A stretch of 64,000 nucleotides of DNA, from contig CM035233.1 of assembly GCA_020226215.1 (NCBI GenBank), positions 27,221,150-27,285,149 of the forward strand, written 5' to 3'. Of this stretch, positions 45,331-59,804 are shown piece after piece (position 1 is the first letter of the stretch; every line of letters starts with the position of its first letter). The notes under the pieces were generated by a model. The model worked only from the letters and a program-made list of their open reading frames with translations, did not search any database and had not been told where the DNA came from. The DNA comes from Sindora glabra (taxonomy: Eukaryota > Streptophyta > Magnoliopsida > Fabales > Fabaceae). Made by a program: the position numbers and the translations under genes.

Positions 45331-47560
45331 CCCTCTTTAGTTTTGCAAAATCATAAATAACTCAATTGAACTTATTATAGTATAGATCATAATCATAATA
45401 ACTAGTTATCATTATTATATATGTATATGATAATTGAGATCTATGAATGACAATGAGTTAGGTCAAGATTGACCTTGAACCCAATTTAGAACCAAACAAA
45501 TATCTGAAATGGATTTGAAATCGAAGGACTTAATGTGTTCAAACTTAAAATTTTTTCTTTTTTTGAGAAAATAACACTGAATTTATCCATTTTGTTAAAC
45601 CTTTTTTTTTTTAGAAGATAACATTGTAACTCAATATTTTGCAGAACTACTATAATGAGATAATAACACTAACTCAAATTCACTAGACTTGTATAAATAT
45701 AAGAATGTTTTTAAAGTTGGTTTCAAGCAAACTAATGTCAATAAGATAGTCTCTCAAGTTAAGTTATGAATTATGCATTTTTATATAGTTATACCAGAAC
45801 TATAATGCAAGTTTAGCAAGGCCTTTACATATACTATAATTTTTTTCCAAGCTAAAACTTATTGTAATTCTTGTTGAATCAACATACTTTTCAACCACAT
45901 AATGCCTTCCAATTTTTCCAAACTCATCAACATATTCCTATAAAGTAAAGATCTCAACCCAAAAAATCAAGAACCTCAATGCCAACATCCATTATCTCAA
46001 TTGGAACTTAAAACTTAGCAGCACATTGCAAATGCTTATAGTTTAGCTAGTGTAAAAGGATTAATCCAATGAATCAAATGCATAAAAAATAATAGAAACT
46101 TATGGTTATTTTTCAATGAATTCTTCTCTTATCATTTGAATAAACTAAGGACAAGTTGCAACTTAAGTAATATCAAAACATAAGTCAAGTAAAAAATGAC
46201 ATGATCACAATCGTATATGTAGGATTTGCAGTACCTACCCACTTGAACTTATAGCAAAGCTGACCATTTTTTTCATTAGTCTCCATCAAATACTATGAAA
46301 AATTAACCATTTAACTATCTAGATGATTAAATGGAGAATCATGCAAGAACACCATTTAACTATCTAGATGATTACTAGAGAAGGCAAAAAATGGAAACTA
46401 ATTTCAATCCAAATATTATTGCCATATATAAATCTAGGCGTGACTAAACTTGTCTTGTTATAGTAATTTAACAAAATAAGGCTATCTATTTCCCACTTTT
46501 TCTTTTGTTACATTTTAGTCTAATTATTATGCAAAAGGGGGGTTTTTAAATTAGTGGAATTTTAAAAAGCCTATAACAATTTCCAAATTTTAATTGTGGA
46601 TAATGAAAAGCACATTTAATGAAATTCAATTATCTATCTCTTAATAGATCCACTAAAGGCTAAAAATATAAACTTTAGCTTTTAGTATAACTAAAGTTTC
46701 AATAAAGAAAAAGTTCTAGTTTATGTCAACTAAACTCAAATGTTACCACTTGTTTGTTTCGGAAAAATTGATAAGATAAAGTTTGTTTATTTAACATTTT
46801 TCTTCCTAGAACAATAAGATAGAAACATGATTGCCTCTGCATTTACTAGTTTGTTCATCATTATGGGCTTAAAATAGACAATTGAAAACAAATTGAACTT
46901 ACTACAAAAAAAAGTAGAAGGTTATCAAAGCAAGGAGGGCCTCTTACCTTTTTCAAATAGATGTGGGGGAAATATTAGGTTAGGAGCTTCCAAGTTCTTT
47001 ATTTGTTTGCTTGATCATATTTAACTCAAGTAAAATGAATATTTACAACTCATTAAAAATATTGCATATTTGATTAAATCAATAGGCACCAATAGGGTGT
47101 TAGTTATATTACATGTATTACATGAGTTAATAATATGAATAATTGTATAATAGTTTAAAGTAGAAATTGAATCCTATATTTGATTTCTATCCATTTATTT
47201 GATGAATTTTTTTTATCATTTCTTGAAAATACCAAAGAAAATAATATCATAATCACATTCCATCATTAAGTACCATAACTATTCATGTATTGAGAATTTA
47301 AATTGATTAGGAAACCTAACCTTTAATCAATCTTACAATCCACCATTATAGGATCTAAAGGAATGGTGGAGAAGTGAATTGATGAGAAGCTTTGAACACT
47401 TAGAAAAGGAAAGGATTCTAGTTTTAGAATTTGAGGTTCTAGTTTAATAGTCTAAGGTAATAGTAGCACAAGCTAGTTTAGATCAATTGGCAAAGTTTCA
47501 ACCTAATGTTCCGAGATCAAAGTTCATTATTTTGAACATTGAAGAACTCAATTATTGTTG
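45331..47560. other. AT-rich intergenic DNA, no gene seen
   Basis: No open frame, structured repeat or domain was recognised. Confidence 0.55.
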
Positions 47561-49560
47561 GACACAAAACCTATTGTACTGATATTATTGCCTTACCCAT
47601 TTCCTTGAAGCAAGTTTTTGGCAAATTAGTTTGAAGAGTGGGATCATTAAGATTAGATGGAGCTAGAGATAGCCTATATGAATAGCAATAATACATAAGA
47701 ATGAATGGTAAGTTGTTCTTTTTAGACTTCTTTTTATATTTAGGACTTAGGGGAATCCATTTGCATATCAAAATTTTTAGTATGAATCTCCTCAAGATCA
47801 GTCTCCATTTGGATTGATGTTTTCTCTTCTTCTTCTTCTTCATTAAGAGATTCAGAAGTTAATGTTTTTTAATAATTAGCAACACTTACTTGAATATCTT
47901 ATTTTTTTTTAGATTTTTTAATTTCTTTAAATTTCTTCTTTTCAATTGCCACCTCTCCTTATATTTGGATGTTAACATCAATTGACTCTTTTATATTTTC
48001 CTTTTTAAATCCTTTCTTTTATTAGTTGTCTTCCTCTATCTTTCTATTTCTAATTCTTCTTCAATGATCCTTTGAACTTCAAGAATGTCTCCACTTTCTT
48101 TTTTAAGCTAAGGTTTAGATTCATCATCTTTTTTAAATTGAGCAAACAATACTCTTTCTTCATTTGGTTCTCCATTTAGCCTTTTAACTTTAATTTCTTC
48201 ATCAATCTTTTCGTTTTCTTTAGTATGGTTACTATCATCAAATAACATATCTATCACTTTAGCTTTTTTTACTATTTTCTTTTAATTTCATAAAAATTAG
48301 AAGAAAAACTAAAGAACAATATATGGTTTAACCTTCTTTTTTTAATTTGCACTTCTCTTGTAGTTTTACTACTACCAACTATCTTCATTTTCTTTAGGAA
48401 TTTGGTTACCTCCCTTATTTCCCTAACTTCCCTTTTTTTTAAAAAAATTTCTTGCATTTTGTCTTTCCCTTTTCTTTTCTTATTTTTCTCAACTTCTTCC
48501 TTTTCTTTCCTAGCTTTCTTCCTTTCTCTCTCATCAATCTTAATTCTTCTAACTAAAGGAATGAAAACATCTTCTTTTTATTCTTTATCAATTTTGGTTT
48601 CTTTAACATCTTAGTTATTTTCATTTTTAACCATCATTTTTTCAAAGAATTTCTTCACATATACTGTCTTCCCCATTCTTTGAATTTTAGTAAAGTAATT
48701 TTTCAACTTTAATACTTTGCTAGTTATATTAGTAAAAATTTCATTCTACTTACTATAGATCAAGTATTTTAACCACTTTCCATTCATGATGTTACCCCTA
48801 GAAACATATTTTCCTTTCTCTTTAGACAAATCAACATTAAAGTGTTGAAATATCTTACTAATAATCATATCATACCCCTAAGAATTATCCATTCTATTTT
48901 TCATAGAAATGATTTATTTTATCAATAGATACCTAAAATTAATTTCAATTACCTAAAGTAAGAAAGCTTTAAAATTGCTTACCTTGCTTAATGAACCATC
49001 GTTTAGGCAAAAGCACTTGGCAAATATAATAGTAAGGACTTTTTTATTTTTACCAAGTTAATTTGCCTTTGAGATGTTGGTGTTTAAGCCATCACTAAGC
49101 TTCTAGATCCAACACTAGGAATTATAGCCTCCATCATTCTTGGTAATTCAGCTAAGATTAATCAATGCTCTTTTATTTGGAATTCCTATAATCTAGTTCA
49201 TCATGTTAGGCACCTAATCTTTTCTTTTCTACCATTTATAAAGATCACTAGCATAATATTTTCTTTTTTTACTTTTCAAATTAGTATTGAAAAGCTTCAT
49301 ATACGCTTTAAAGATGAGTTCCTCCATTAACAAAATAGCTTTTCAACCTATCTCTTTGATCCATTTAAACCTTTCAACTTTAGCATTTTCCATATATTTT
49401 AGATCTACTATTCTAGATTAAATGCATTTCCTATTCCATAATAGGCTAAAGCATTTCTTAGTTGAAGCATCTTTAAAGTTATCATCTTTAAAATTGTAAT
49501 TTTGCACCATTGTTGAGAAAAAAGACAAGATAAAAGTTTAAGCTTTTGAATTAGAACTAA
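47560..49560 (-). pseudogene. Second env-like / 'putative plant transposon protein' relic, minus strand
   Basis: Reading the minus strand from about 49510 across stops gives 'LKYMENAKVERFKWI', 'AYMKLFNTNLKSKKRKYYA', then (near 49020-48820) 'LTIIFAKCFCLNDGSLSKVS', 'INFRYLLI' and 'GYDMIISKIFQHFNVDL'. This is the same block order as in the relic at 12121: xFxxNL block, LPxx-like block, hydrophobic helix, xYxxIIxxI block. It is followed, as there, by a long Lys/Glu-rich tail (48660-47830; the plus strand is a CT-rich tract of 'cttcttcttc' type). Many stops and indels are present. It belongs to the same or a sister element family. Confidence 0.5.
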
Positions 49561-50700
49561 AAAAGGAACAAAACAAAGAGTGTTAGCTCAAGAAAGATGA
49601 AGAAAAGAGAAATTTTGAAAAACATAGGTTAAAACCAAAAAGATTTTGGATTTGCAAAGAGTGGGTGTTTGATATTTAAAGAGGATGAAAAAACAAGATA
49701 GTATAAATTGAAGAATCACTACAATTGTGTGAGATGGAACAAGGTTTAGGAACCTTAAGTTATGGTTTTATCAAAATATAAGATGAAGAACAGTAGTATT
49801 AATTTCTATTTATGTGAGAAGATTAAGAGTGTTTTGAAAATTTGAGGGATTTGAAAAGGAGGATAATTTTGTTAGAAAATTAAAAAACTTAGAGTATAGA
49901 ACTTAATAGTCAAGTTGCACCTAACAATAGTAGCAAAAGCATAATCCTTTTAATGGAAATTTGAAGAAATTAGTTTCTACTAAGTGCTTTGGAATTGTTA
50001 TTCCTACTAAAGATAGCAATGATATGCTTGTTTTATTTGAAAAATAAGAAATGATAAATGTTTTTACAAACTATGGTTCAGTTAGGCCAATCTAAAACAC
50101 AATATACAAAGTTTTACTCTACTATAATCCTACCTAATAATTTTCATATGTTTTCCTTTATACTTTCTATAGTCCTTATGGATACTTTTCATGTGGTAGT
50201 TAAGATCAACCCCCCAATTATAGATTGTTAAGCTAATTAAGTTATCACGTTGCATTCTAACTTAGCTAATTTGCTTTCAACTATTAAGACCAATGGTTGG
50301 AAAGTTAATGTTAAGTTGGAATACCATAAGATTGTGACAATTATTCTCATAATAGGTAAGATTAGGGTTTGTCATCTGGATTTAGCTTGAATGACCATAA
50401 CTTCTTTATATAAGCTTCGAAGGCCATAATCCAATATATTCTTGAAGTTTCCAATATGTTCTACTTGACATTGTAAGAGGGAATTTGACTTGTATCTGAT
50501 CTAATGCTCAGGTCTAGAACCTAAGTAGTTAAAGTCTAATAGATTTTAGGATAAGCTAAGTAAGATGAGCTAAACTTGTTATATTGTCCAGTTGGATGAA
50601 ATGAATATAATCAAATATTTGTTATAATAAAAATTTATTCATCAAGAGCTAATAAAGATTACAAAATTCAAATCATAAGAAGTTATTCATCAAGAGCTAA
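49561..50700. other. Decayed repeat DNA, no gene seen
   Basis: Probably part of the same retroelement as the minus-strand relic to its left. A short direct repeat, 'gttattcatcaagagctaat', occurs at about 50635 and 50683. Confidence 0.4.
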
Positions 50701-50725
50701 TGAAACCTCACTTTGCAACTAAAAT

Positions 50726-51176
50726 GGAGTTCGAACTTTTGATGGTTGAGCTTACAACTATGGATGATGATGAATTGCAATCCTCGAGAGTATATCATGA
50801 ATATATAAAAAGAAAAATAATTTTAGAAGTCTTTAAGGATCCACAAGTAAATTTTTAAGGCACTTTTCTAAGGATAACTTATAGTGGGCTCTTATAAACA
50901 ATTGGTAATTTATCTAGCCTTTTCCAAATGATCTTTTACCATAATGATAAGCTTGATCGTGCTCCTGAATCTTTCATGAATCAAAGGTTCATTAGAAAAT
51001 TTTAAGTTAAGATTAACCACAAACAAAGATGAAATGTTAGGTTGTCTTCAACCACCCCAAAGTGGGGAAAATTACAAAATTTTCACTTTATTTTTGTACT
51101 TTGTAAAGAAAATTCATGCTTAGCCCTCTTCCGAAAAGTTGAAATTTTTTTCATCAAAATCATTAACAAATTGTGT
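50726..51176 (+). pseudogene. Unidentified coding relic
   Basis: From the ATG at 50726 one frame runs about 150 codons with only four stops, while the composition and codon pattern look coding. Phrases include 'MVELTTMDDDELQSSRVYH', 'FLRITYSGLL', 'YHNDKLDRAPESFMNQRFI' and 'TPKWGKLQNFHFIFV'. The mixture of charged, aromatic and Trp residues argues against chance in such AT-rich DNA. I do not recognise the family; a retroelement or viral origin is possible but unproven. No function is assigned. Confidence 0.4.
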
Positions 51177-53150
51177 TTTAGCTATGGCAATATTTTTTAT
51201 ATTTTTTCTATAGCTTAATCCTTGACCACCAAGGTAATTAAGCATTATTTAGTGTCTTATTAATCATCTTTATTTGTCCTTTATCTTGTGTTATTCGGTT
51301 AGTTTTTCCTAACTTGTTTAGTTAGTTCTCAGCTTGCTTATGCATAAGGTTCAAGTATGCAATTTTTTGCTTCTAGTAAACTTGTTTAGGGGTTAAATTC
51401 ACAATCACAGATAATTAATATAACTAATTATTCAAAACAAAAACAAAAAAAATTGAAATATATCAAAAATTAAGATTTGATACCTCTTATTTGGTGGAGG
51501 CTTTCTTTAAGATTTGATACCCAATGATCTTATCTTGGAGATAGGTGTGGTACATGTATTGATTAATTTTATAGACCTATTTCTAGACCTTCCACCAAAG
51601 CTTATGGGATTAGCAAACTTAGTGGTACCTCTTATTCTACTAGCTTTACCTGCTACACTTATGGCATCTTATATTCTACTTGGTTCTTAACCTACTCCAT
51701 AAGTATCTCCATATGTTCCCACACTAGTTATAGATCCTTTTGCATTTTTTATATCCTAAACCAGGAAATCCATAGATTAGAGAGTCTAATCCTTTTATGT
51801 TAATGGATCCACCTTTTTACAATCTATTGTTGGTGGATTTGAAAGACATAAGGATGCTTATTCATGACATAAAGAATGTTAGAGGCTTCTCTGAGCTGTC
51901 AATGAATAGTTAGTTTAAATATTAACTATTTGCATTTTTTTATCTTTGTATAGTCCCATCCTAACATTATTTTTCCAATGCTTGTATAAAAGACTTTCAC
52001 ACAATTAGCAATTATAACACAATTAGAAGTTATGTTATGGTTTTGCATGATCTATATGAAAATATTTAATCATGATGATGTATATGATGCATATTATTAT
52101 ATACCTAGCATGTTTTTTGCATCTGGTTTACAAAAAGTTGAGGTAAAACAAATCAAGTGATTTCCAAATCACCTAAGGTAGTACAAGATTTTCTGCTTTA
52201 AAATGTAAGTGAGTACTTTCCTATAGATATTTTTCAAATATTTATAAAAGTATGATTATATTCTTCAAAATCAATTTCTAAAGAAAGTATGTTATTTGTA
52301 AAATGTTTATAAATAAGATATTCAAATTTTTTGAAGTCTTACTAACCTAATTTTTGAACTTCTAAAATGAATTTCTGTTTAGTTTTTTAAAAAATCTCCA
52401 TCTAAAATATCTTTCTAGTTTCTTGAGAAAATAATGTTTAGACAAGTTTTATAAATCTATTTCAAGCTTATAATTTTTATAAATGATCTTATTTGAAAAA
52501 GATTTCTAAAAGGCTATCTAATAAAGAATTAATAAGAAGTAATGACCTTTTGATGAATAAATATCACTTTATCAAAAATTTATGTTTCTAAGGTCATTAT
52601 AATTTAACTATTTCTAAACAAAAGAGAAGGATTCCTCTCTTTGACTTAGATTTTGACTTCAATGAAATTTCTACATTTCTAATTTGAAGATTACCTTAAA
52701 AAAGATAGAAGAAAGTTTTATTTTTTTTATTTTAAAGATTGTACCTTATGAATTGTGCATAATTGATTTCTAGTTGAGTAAAAAAAATTAAAAAAATTAG
52801 TTAAAATTTTAGCTATGTTTTTTTGCTTCACGCATATTTTTTGAAAATAATTAGATTTAAAAGTTAGTTTGGTTTAAAAAGTTTGTTAAGATATGCAATT
52901 GATATGTTTGGGTCAATCACAATAGTTCAGAAATTAAGTTGTGACCATTTTCATTACTTTTTTAATAATTTTCATCAGCATTGTTTTACATTTTAAGATC
53001 ACTGGCTTTTATTATTTCTATGTTATGCTATTTGTTTTTTCAATTTACAAGCTCATTTGTTTTGTCATACTATTCCTCACTTATTTAAGATTGTATTTCA
53101 AGAAGACTTATAAAGATATTCGATTGATATCATAGCATGATTTGGATAAA
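51177..53150. other. Decayed repeat DNA, no gene seen
   Basis: No domain or frame recognised. The stretch 51480-51900 is slightly less AT-rich, with repeated 'cttattctac' and 'ttatgggatt' phrases, but it cannot be assigned. Confidence 0.45.
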
Positions 53151-53159
53151 ATTATGGTA

Positions 53160-55100
53160 TAATTATTATACCCCTCTAAAGATTTTAAAATTTTATTTTA
53201 GTTACATAACCAATAAATCCATAAAATATCATTAAATTAAGGGAGTTTGAAAAGGCGTAGAAAGGCATTTAATTATAAAAAAAGAGGGTATAAGCATAAA
53301 AATAAGTATAATTAAATTAATTATAGTATTGAGTGAAATTAGAATTCAATTAGGATGCTTAGAGGAAAATTAAGGAAATGTTTGTTCAAAAATATCCCTA
53401 GCAACCTCCTGAATGAAGAAATTACCCTTCTTGCTATTAAATCTCAAAACCATAAACTGCCATTATCTTTCTTTAGAAACTAGCTAAATATCTCTCCCTC
53501 ATCTACTTATTTTGCTTTTTTCTTCATTTTCGAAGTGAAATCCTTAAGAAAATTAGTCAAATCTTCCAAGGATTTCTATTAAGACAATTTTCAAGTTATG
53601 GATTTATAATATTGTCATTCTAAGTTAAAGATTCTTCAGAATTTGATAATAAGAAAGAAATTAGGACTTTTTAAAGTATCTTCTTATGTTCATGTGAAAT
53701 AGGTACAAATTCCTTCAATTGCTCATCCTTACTTACCTTCATTCACCTAAAAAGAGGTAAGTACATAATCTACTTTCTTGAGTAAAACTTGCAAATCTTA
53801 GTAAATAATCTACTTACTTGTTATTAAGTAAAACTTACAAATCTTAAATAAAATGTGAGATGGTTTCCATAAAATTAAAATTTGAAGTGAAACATTATTG
53901 TTGAGTATATAATGCATGAGCTGAAACTAATATCAATAGATAGATAGAATAAGATATATTGATGAATTATTCCTACATGACAATGTTAAAAGTGAGTTAA
54001 TTGCACTTCTATGTTTTTTGAATTAAAGTTCTAGAAAATTTTAAATGTGTACTTGAGTGATGTATTTAGCATTCGAGTACTACATGGTGAAAAATCATTA
54101 AGATGTATTCGAGTATTATACTTGAGTATCATAAGTGCCTAACTTATTGCTTTTAAATACTTGAGTACTGCCATTAAAATGGCCAGTATATGAGACCTTT
54201 ACTTGAGTAACCTATCCCTTTTTGTCCTCATCTTCAAATATTTAAATTAGGAGAGTCTAATGACTAATAAGACATGAATATGTTAAATTTGTTTGGAAAA
54301 TAGAAGTAAGTTACAATGACATGTATATGTTGAAGTTATCTAACACATGAACTAGATGTAAGTTGTGATTCTTTGATTGATTTTATCACAGTTGATTATA
54401 ATTAATTTATGATAAAATTGTAAATGAATAAAATATGATGTTGAATAATTGTGATATCAAAACAATGAGTTAAGATACAAATGTACTAAATAAGGATAAA
54501 AGAAAGGATTACACGAATGTGAATTGAGAACTTGTTTAATCATGATTATTTTATGATTAACTACTATAACTATAGATATAGGAATACAATATAATATATG
54601 AATTCATGCTTGAGTTTAATAATTGAATAAATGTGATCTTGTGGTGATTAAATGTGAAATTAAATTAACGAATTGAATGGTTAATTTGGATTATGCTAGA
54701 TCTAAATAATTAATTATGATTGGTGGAACATTGGGAGGGATAAGGTTAGGATTGTAATTGATAAAAAACCTGGAGGGACAAGGTTAGGGTTGTGACTAAT
54801 ATTTTAAGAGGAACATGTTGGACATATTATAATTTTTTATATATTATACACTTTACTTGGTATTTGATTATGACATTCTAGCTCAATTTTGTGTGATAAT
54901 TAGGTTACATGAATGATAAATTGAAAAATGTACTTATTAAGTAAATTATCTACTTATTAGGACTTCAAGTATCATAATTTTACTTTAAAATATTTTCAAG
55001 TTATTAGAATGAAGTTCTACAACCACTACTGGCAATTTAAAAGTAGCATTATATCATGAGTAGCCATAATTAGAAGATAGGAAGTTAGTATAGATGTTTG
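53160..55100. mobile_element. Possible decayed LTR with GGAGGGATAAGGTTAGG phrases
   Basis: 'gggagggataaggttagg' (about 54735) and 'ggagggacaaggttaggg' (about 54770) repeat a phrase also seen near 2967. A short tandem pair ('ataatctact', 'gtaaaacttacaaatctta') lies at 53765-53850. The general texture (repeated 'gaattgaatggttaatt', no frames) fits an old gypsy-type LTR. Ends were not found. Confidence 0.3.
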
Positions 55101-58100
55101 ATGGGGATTTTGGGATAAAATATTGTAAATACTGAATGCATGTTACTTAAAATTTAATGTAAATATTGTTCAATAAATGAAACATAGTAGATTTAATGAA
55201 ATGAATCAATTAGATTTAGAATACTTAGTAACTATTATTTAATAATACTAAAATAGTGATAGGTAGGCTTATGGCTACTAGTAACAGGAACCATATTGGT
55301 TATGGATAAATAGGTCATGATAATAACAAATTTAGGTTAATAGTATATTAGTGGTTTAAGTAAATTGTGGAATGTATTAGTACAAAATTGAGAACTATGA
55401 TCTCTAACTGAAAGTGAGCAAACCAATGCCACACTAGCAATCTCAATAACTTCATCAAGATTAACAAGTATATTTTGATTTGAAAGGTAATCTTTGTTTT
55501 CTAACTTAAGTTATATTATGGGATGTGAAAAGAACTAGGACATGGGAAATTTTTTAAATTTCCTAGTAATAAAATTAGAGTGATTAAAAATCTTTAGATG
55601 GGGATGTTATTAAATACTAAATCATGAAAAAAGAACTTGGATTAAAGAAATAGATCACTTTTTAAGATAAGATTAGGCTTATGAAATCTATAAACTAAAT
55701 CCCTTAAATCATAAAAGTATCAATCTACTAGTAATCCATATAGAAAAAGATTAATTGGATAATGATATATGAAGAGAATGAGAGGATAGGGTTAGCAGAT
55801 TATTTAAAGAAATGAGCATATGAATAGATGATAATATACAAATAATGATGAATAAGGACTATATAGGTTATGGAAAGATAGTGGATACTAACAAAAAGTT
55901 AAGGTATACCGTATATGAAATTCCAAGAAGTGAAATTAAGAGACAAGTGATGGATTCTAATTAAGGAACTATTTATGCACTTAGGAATATATGATATAGA
56001 TATGTTAGGTTCTTTTGGTTTTTAAGGATATGTAAGTGTTGGGATGACAAATGATGAATGATTAAAGTAATATTAATCATTCTTATAACAAAATTATTTT
56101 ACCTTTGGAAACTTAATAAATTATAGAGTAACAAGAGTTATTGTTATAAGTTGTTACACTAATGATATACTTATGAATTCATGTATATTAGTGGTGAGAT
56201 TATATTCTTAATGCTAATTTAAGGAACATATTTTCAAATGTTATATGAGAAGGAATTATGGAAATCTTAGTAGTAAAGTAAAAGGTTCAATAACTCGAAT
56301 GAATTGGAATGTTAATTAAAAAAAGGAGAACAAACTCTTATGTTTATAATAAGAAAGGATTTATTTATAGATTTTGGTAAATAAATACATAGAAAGTAGG
56401 GTAGTGATGACTTAATGAGAGACTCTTATTGGTGGTAAAATAATTGACTGAGTATGGTAAAGCATATTAAGATCATTCACAATTTGTAATCTTGAGAGCA
56501 GATCTTTAAAATTAGGAAAAATGTTAGAATTACAAGATAGAATAAAAAATTTGATCATAGTAGCACAATGGAAGCATGGAAGTAATATGATATGTTTAAA
56601 ATGAAAAGGAAAAAGAGCATGGTCTAGACAAAGTATTAAAGGTAAATAATTTGAAACTAGTACTAACAAAGAGATTTTCTAGTAGTGATTTTGATCCTTA
56701 ACATAAGAATCCTGATAAAAGTTATATCAATAATGGTTTTTATTGTATGTTGAAACTTTTCAAGATCTACCATCCATGCATAGTAGTCTAATGAAGAGTT
56801 GATATACAAATAGGATATAATGAATCTAAGATAAGATTTTTAAGGGTTTTTATAGGTTATTAACAATGACAATTTTAAATAACTTGGTTTTGTTTATTAA
56901 AAATTTGAGGAGGAATTTTCTTGAATAGGAAGAATTATAATACTTGTCAATAATCTAGTTGATAAAGATTGATAGAATAAAACTTGGAGGTGTTTAAAAA
57001 TGGATAACTAGCAAAATTACTTATTTATCCTAGTAAAAGTATTTGTTTATGATAAAGGGTGAAAAACTTATTTTGGATTTTCTTAGGAGAAAATTTGAGT
57101 AAATTAAAGGAATTTATCAATAATTAGTGGATAGAACTCAATAGCTCTGAGAGAAGTGAAATGAATTTTAGTAAGAGCAATTTTACAAAATTTTTTATAG
57201 ATAATTATAGTAATTATATATGTTATTCAAGGGAATTCCCAAAAAGCGTGAAGAGGGAGATCTTTACTTTATATAGTTAAAACAACTTTTACCTTAAGTT
57301 AAATGACTATTAAATGACTCGAGGCTTTTGTGGCACCCAATTCATTTTGACCCCCACAATAACTCATGCCTTATGGTACCATGGTCACTTTTGGACTTAA
57401 TTTTAAGCTAATAAAATTTGAGCCTATTTGGGCTTTAGTCAACTTCTAATTGTTTGTTAAGATTTACTTCTAAGAAAGCAAGGCCTAGTGCCAATTGTGT
57501 TTTATAGGCAATATGAATAGCCAAGTAGAACACAATATAATTCAAATTTTCAAAATGAGTTCCACAAAAATAAAGTGACTTAATAAGTGAGCCATAAAAA
57601 CTTGAAAGAGTAAGTCATAATCCTTATTATCATGGTTGTTAGGTATTACAAAGAAATACCTTATACTATGCTCTTTAGGAAACTTCTCTAGTGTCCTATA
57701 GAAAAACTTCAACTACTTGGCAAAAGTGGACTTATTACTAGAATAAAAAGATTTCCTTACTTTTATTTTATCTTTCTTTGAATACACCATAGAACCATAC
57801 TTTCTTAAAACTTTCCTAAGCCTAGTAGCTAGCTTTACATGCCTTTTAGAAGAACTTAGAATAGATATATCAATTTCATTGATCAAGCTTAATTTATATA
57901 AAACATATACATCTTTAACAATAGAAGTAAACTCATCCCAGCTAGTTATAAAAGTGTGAGTATCACTTACCTAGTGCTTCAAAAAGCAATTTAGATCCTC
58001 AAGATATGGTGAGATGAAATGTCAATGGCATCAACAAATGCCACATGCTCTAATGAGCTACAATTTCCTAATACCTCATCTATCTAAACATCAAAACCAT

Positions 58101-58200
58101 TTCTTGGTTGCAATTTCATCATATACATTATTGCACTAAAAAAGTTATCTTTCTTAGCCAAATGAGTCAGCAATAAGGAACCATTGAAAAAAGAAACCCC
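55101..58200. other. Decayed repeat DNA, no gene seen
   Basis: AT-rich DNA with short broken frames on both strands. No retroelement domain could be recognised with confidence. Confidence 0.45.
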
Positions 58201-59783
58201 TTTAAGAAGTTCTTCATTATAACAAACTAATAAGTAAAATATTTGTATATTTATTTTCACTTATATGATGTATTTTTGAATGCTATCTAAGCATAATTTA
58301 ACAAATTTGGTTGTATTTTGTGGATAGGTTATGGTTTTGAAAAGAAATTAGATTTTTCGAATAATGTTAGATTTCAACCCTATTTTAGGTTTTGAGCCAT
58401 ATCTGGAGCTCTAGATATTGGATTAGATCATTCTTTATATGGATCAAAATCTAAGAGTTTTACAAATTTCATGTTTTAAGAAAAGTCCAGTTCAGCCCTT
58501 AAGGACCTCAAATTCTACTTAGAAGTTGAAATAGTAGTTTTAGCCTAATCTAACCTTTACCTACTAATTTGACTATAAATGGAGTTATAGATGTCGAATT
58601 TGAGAGTTCTTTAATACATTTTAAAGCTAAGATTCATCCCTACAACTCTCATGTTAACTAAAGAATGTGAATCAACCATTTTAATTATCAAAATTTAGCA
58701 ATAATCCAAAAGAATGGTTGTTGCAAGAATTAAGGTTAGTAGCTAATGGTCAAGATTTATGGTTTAGCAAGTTGAAATCCTTGCACCCACTCATCTATAA
58801 ATAGCAAAGAGTAGAAAATACAAGAGACATCATTTTAGAGGGTAGAAAATTTTGGAGAGCATTTAAAGTTTAGTTCATGCATTTTCTAGTTCTTCTTGTA
58901 TGCCTCCTTAATAGAAGGTTAGGTAGTCCTTTTATATGGATGGTTTTACCTCCTATATAGATGGCTAGAATTTCTATTTTCATGTATTTGTAATTGTATC
59001 TTTATATTTTGATTATGAATGTTATGATGTTTTCATTTTCTTTTGAGTTTGTTTCTAATTTCATTATGAACTAAATCCTCATTTTCCTAGGATTAATGAT
59101 GTAGCTTAACAATAATGGATTAAATTTTAGTCTATTGAAACTAATTTCAGTTTTCTTCTCCATGATTGAGTTCTAATTATTGTTCTTAATGCTTTCAATT
59201 AATTGGCTACCTTTTGAATGATTTCAATATGCATGTTGAGACAAGAAGGAGATGCAAGTGTGTGAATTCTATAATTAAAACCATAAATTACATATGAAAT
59301 AGGAATATATTCATATAATTTGTGTAGTCATAATGAGTTCTATAAATCTTAATACATAATTAGTTATTTTAATTCACATAGGAATATAGTGAATTAGCAA
59401 TTAATGATAGAATTACTTGACTTTGGAAGAGGCCAGTAATTAATCTAGGGAAACTTAACTATTAATCATGAAGATTAAAATTGGATTAGAATAGATAGAT
59501 GATTCAATTCGAAATTGTTAAGTGAAATCTAATCCCTAGGGCTTTATTTATATTTGTTTTTACTCTAATTGCATTCATATTCATTGTAAATATTTTTCAT
59601 AAATTTTTATTTAGTTACTTTGATTCTTGATTAATCGATTTGTAAAATAGTGTTAAGATTATCAATTTTGATACTTAGTGAAATAATCATTATTGGAATG
59701 ATACTCTACTCATCACTTTATTATTTATTTATGATAGTGCACACTTGCACTTATTGATAAACCATTTCACCTGTAATAAGTTT
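58201..59783 (+). mobile_element. 5' LTR (approximate) of an Athila-like Ty3/gypsy element
   Basis: The right boundary is inferred from the primer binding site that starts at about 59785. The left boundary is a guess from typical LTR length. 'tctataaatag' at 58792 is a good TATA box inside the LTR, and the following 'gagacatcattttagaggg' region would be the transcript start. Confidence 0.45.
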
Positions 59784-59784
59784 T

Positions 59785-59804
59785 TAGCACTGTTGTCGGG
59801 GATT
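59785..59804 (+). other. Primer binding site, tRNA-Asp type (degenerate)
   Basis: 'tagcactgttgtcggggatt' differs from the Athila/Tat-type site TGGCGCCGTTGCCGGGGATT at four positions. All four are G-to-A or C-to-T changes. It lies just before the gag region, as expected. Confidence 0.7.

Noticed and set aside
53760..53850. Possible CRISPR-like or regular short repeat array
   Set aside because: There are only two copies of a short motif, and this is a plant genome. It is an ordinary tandem duplication.
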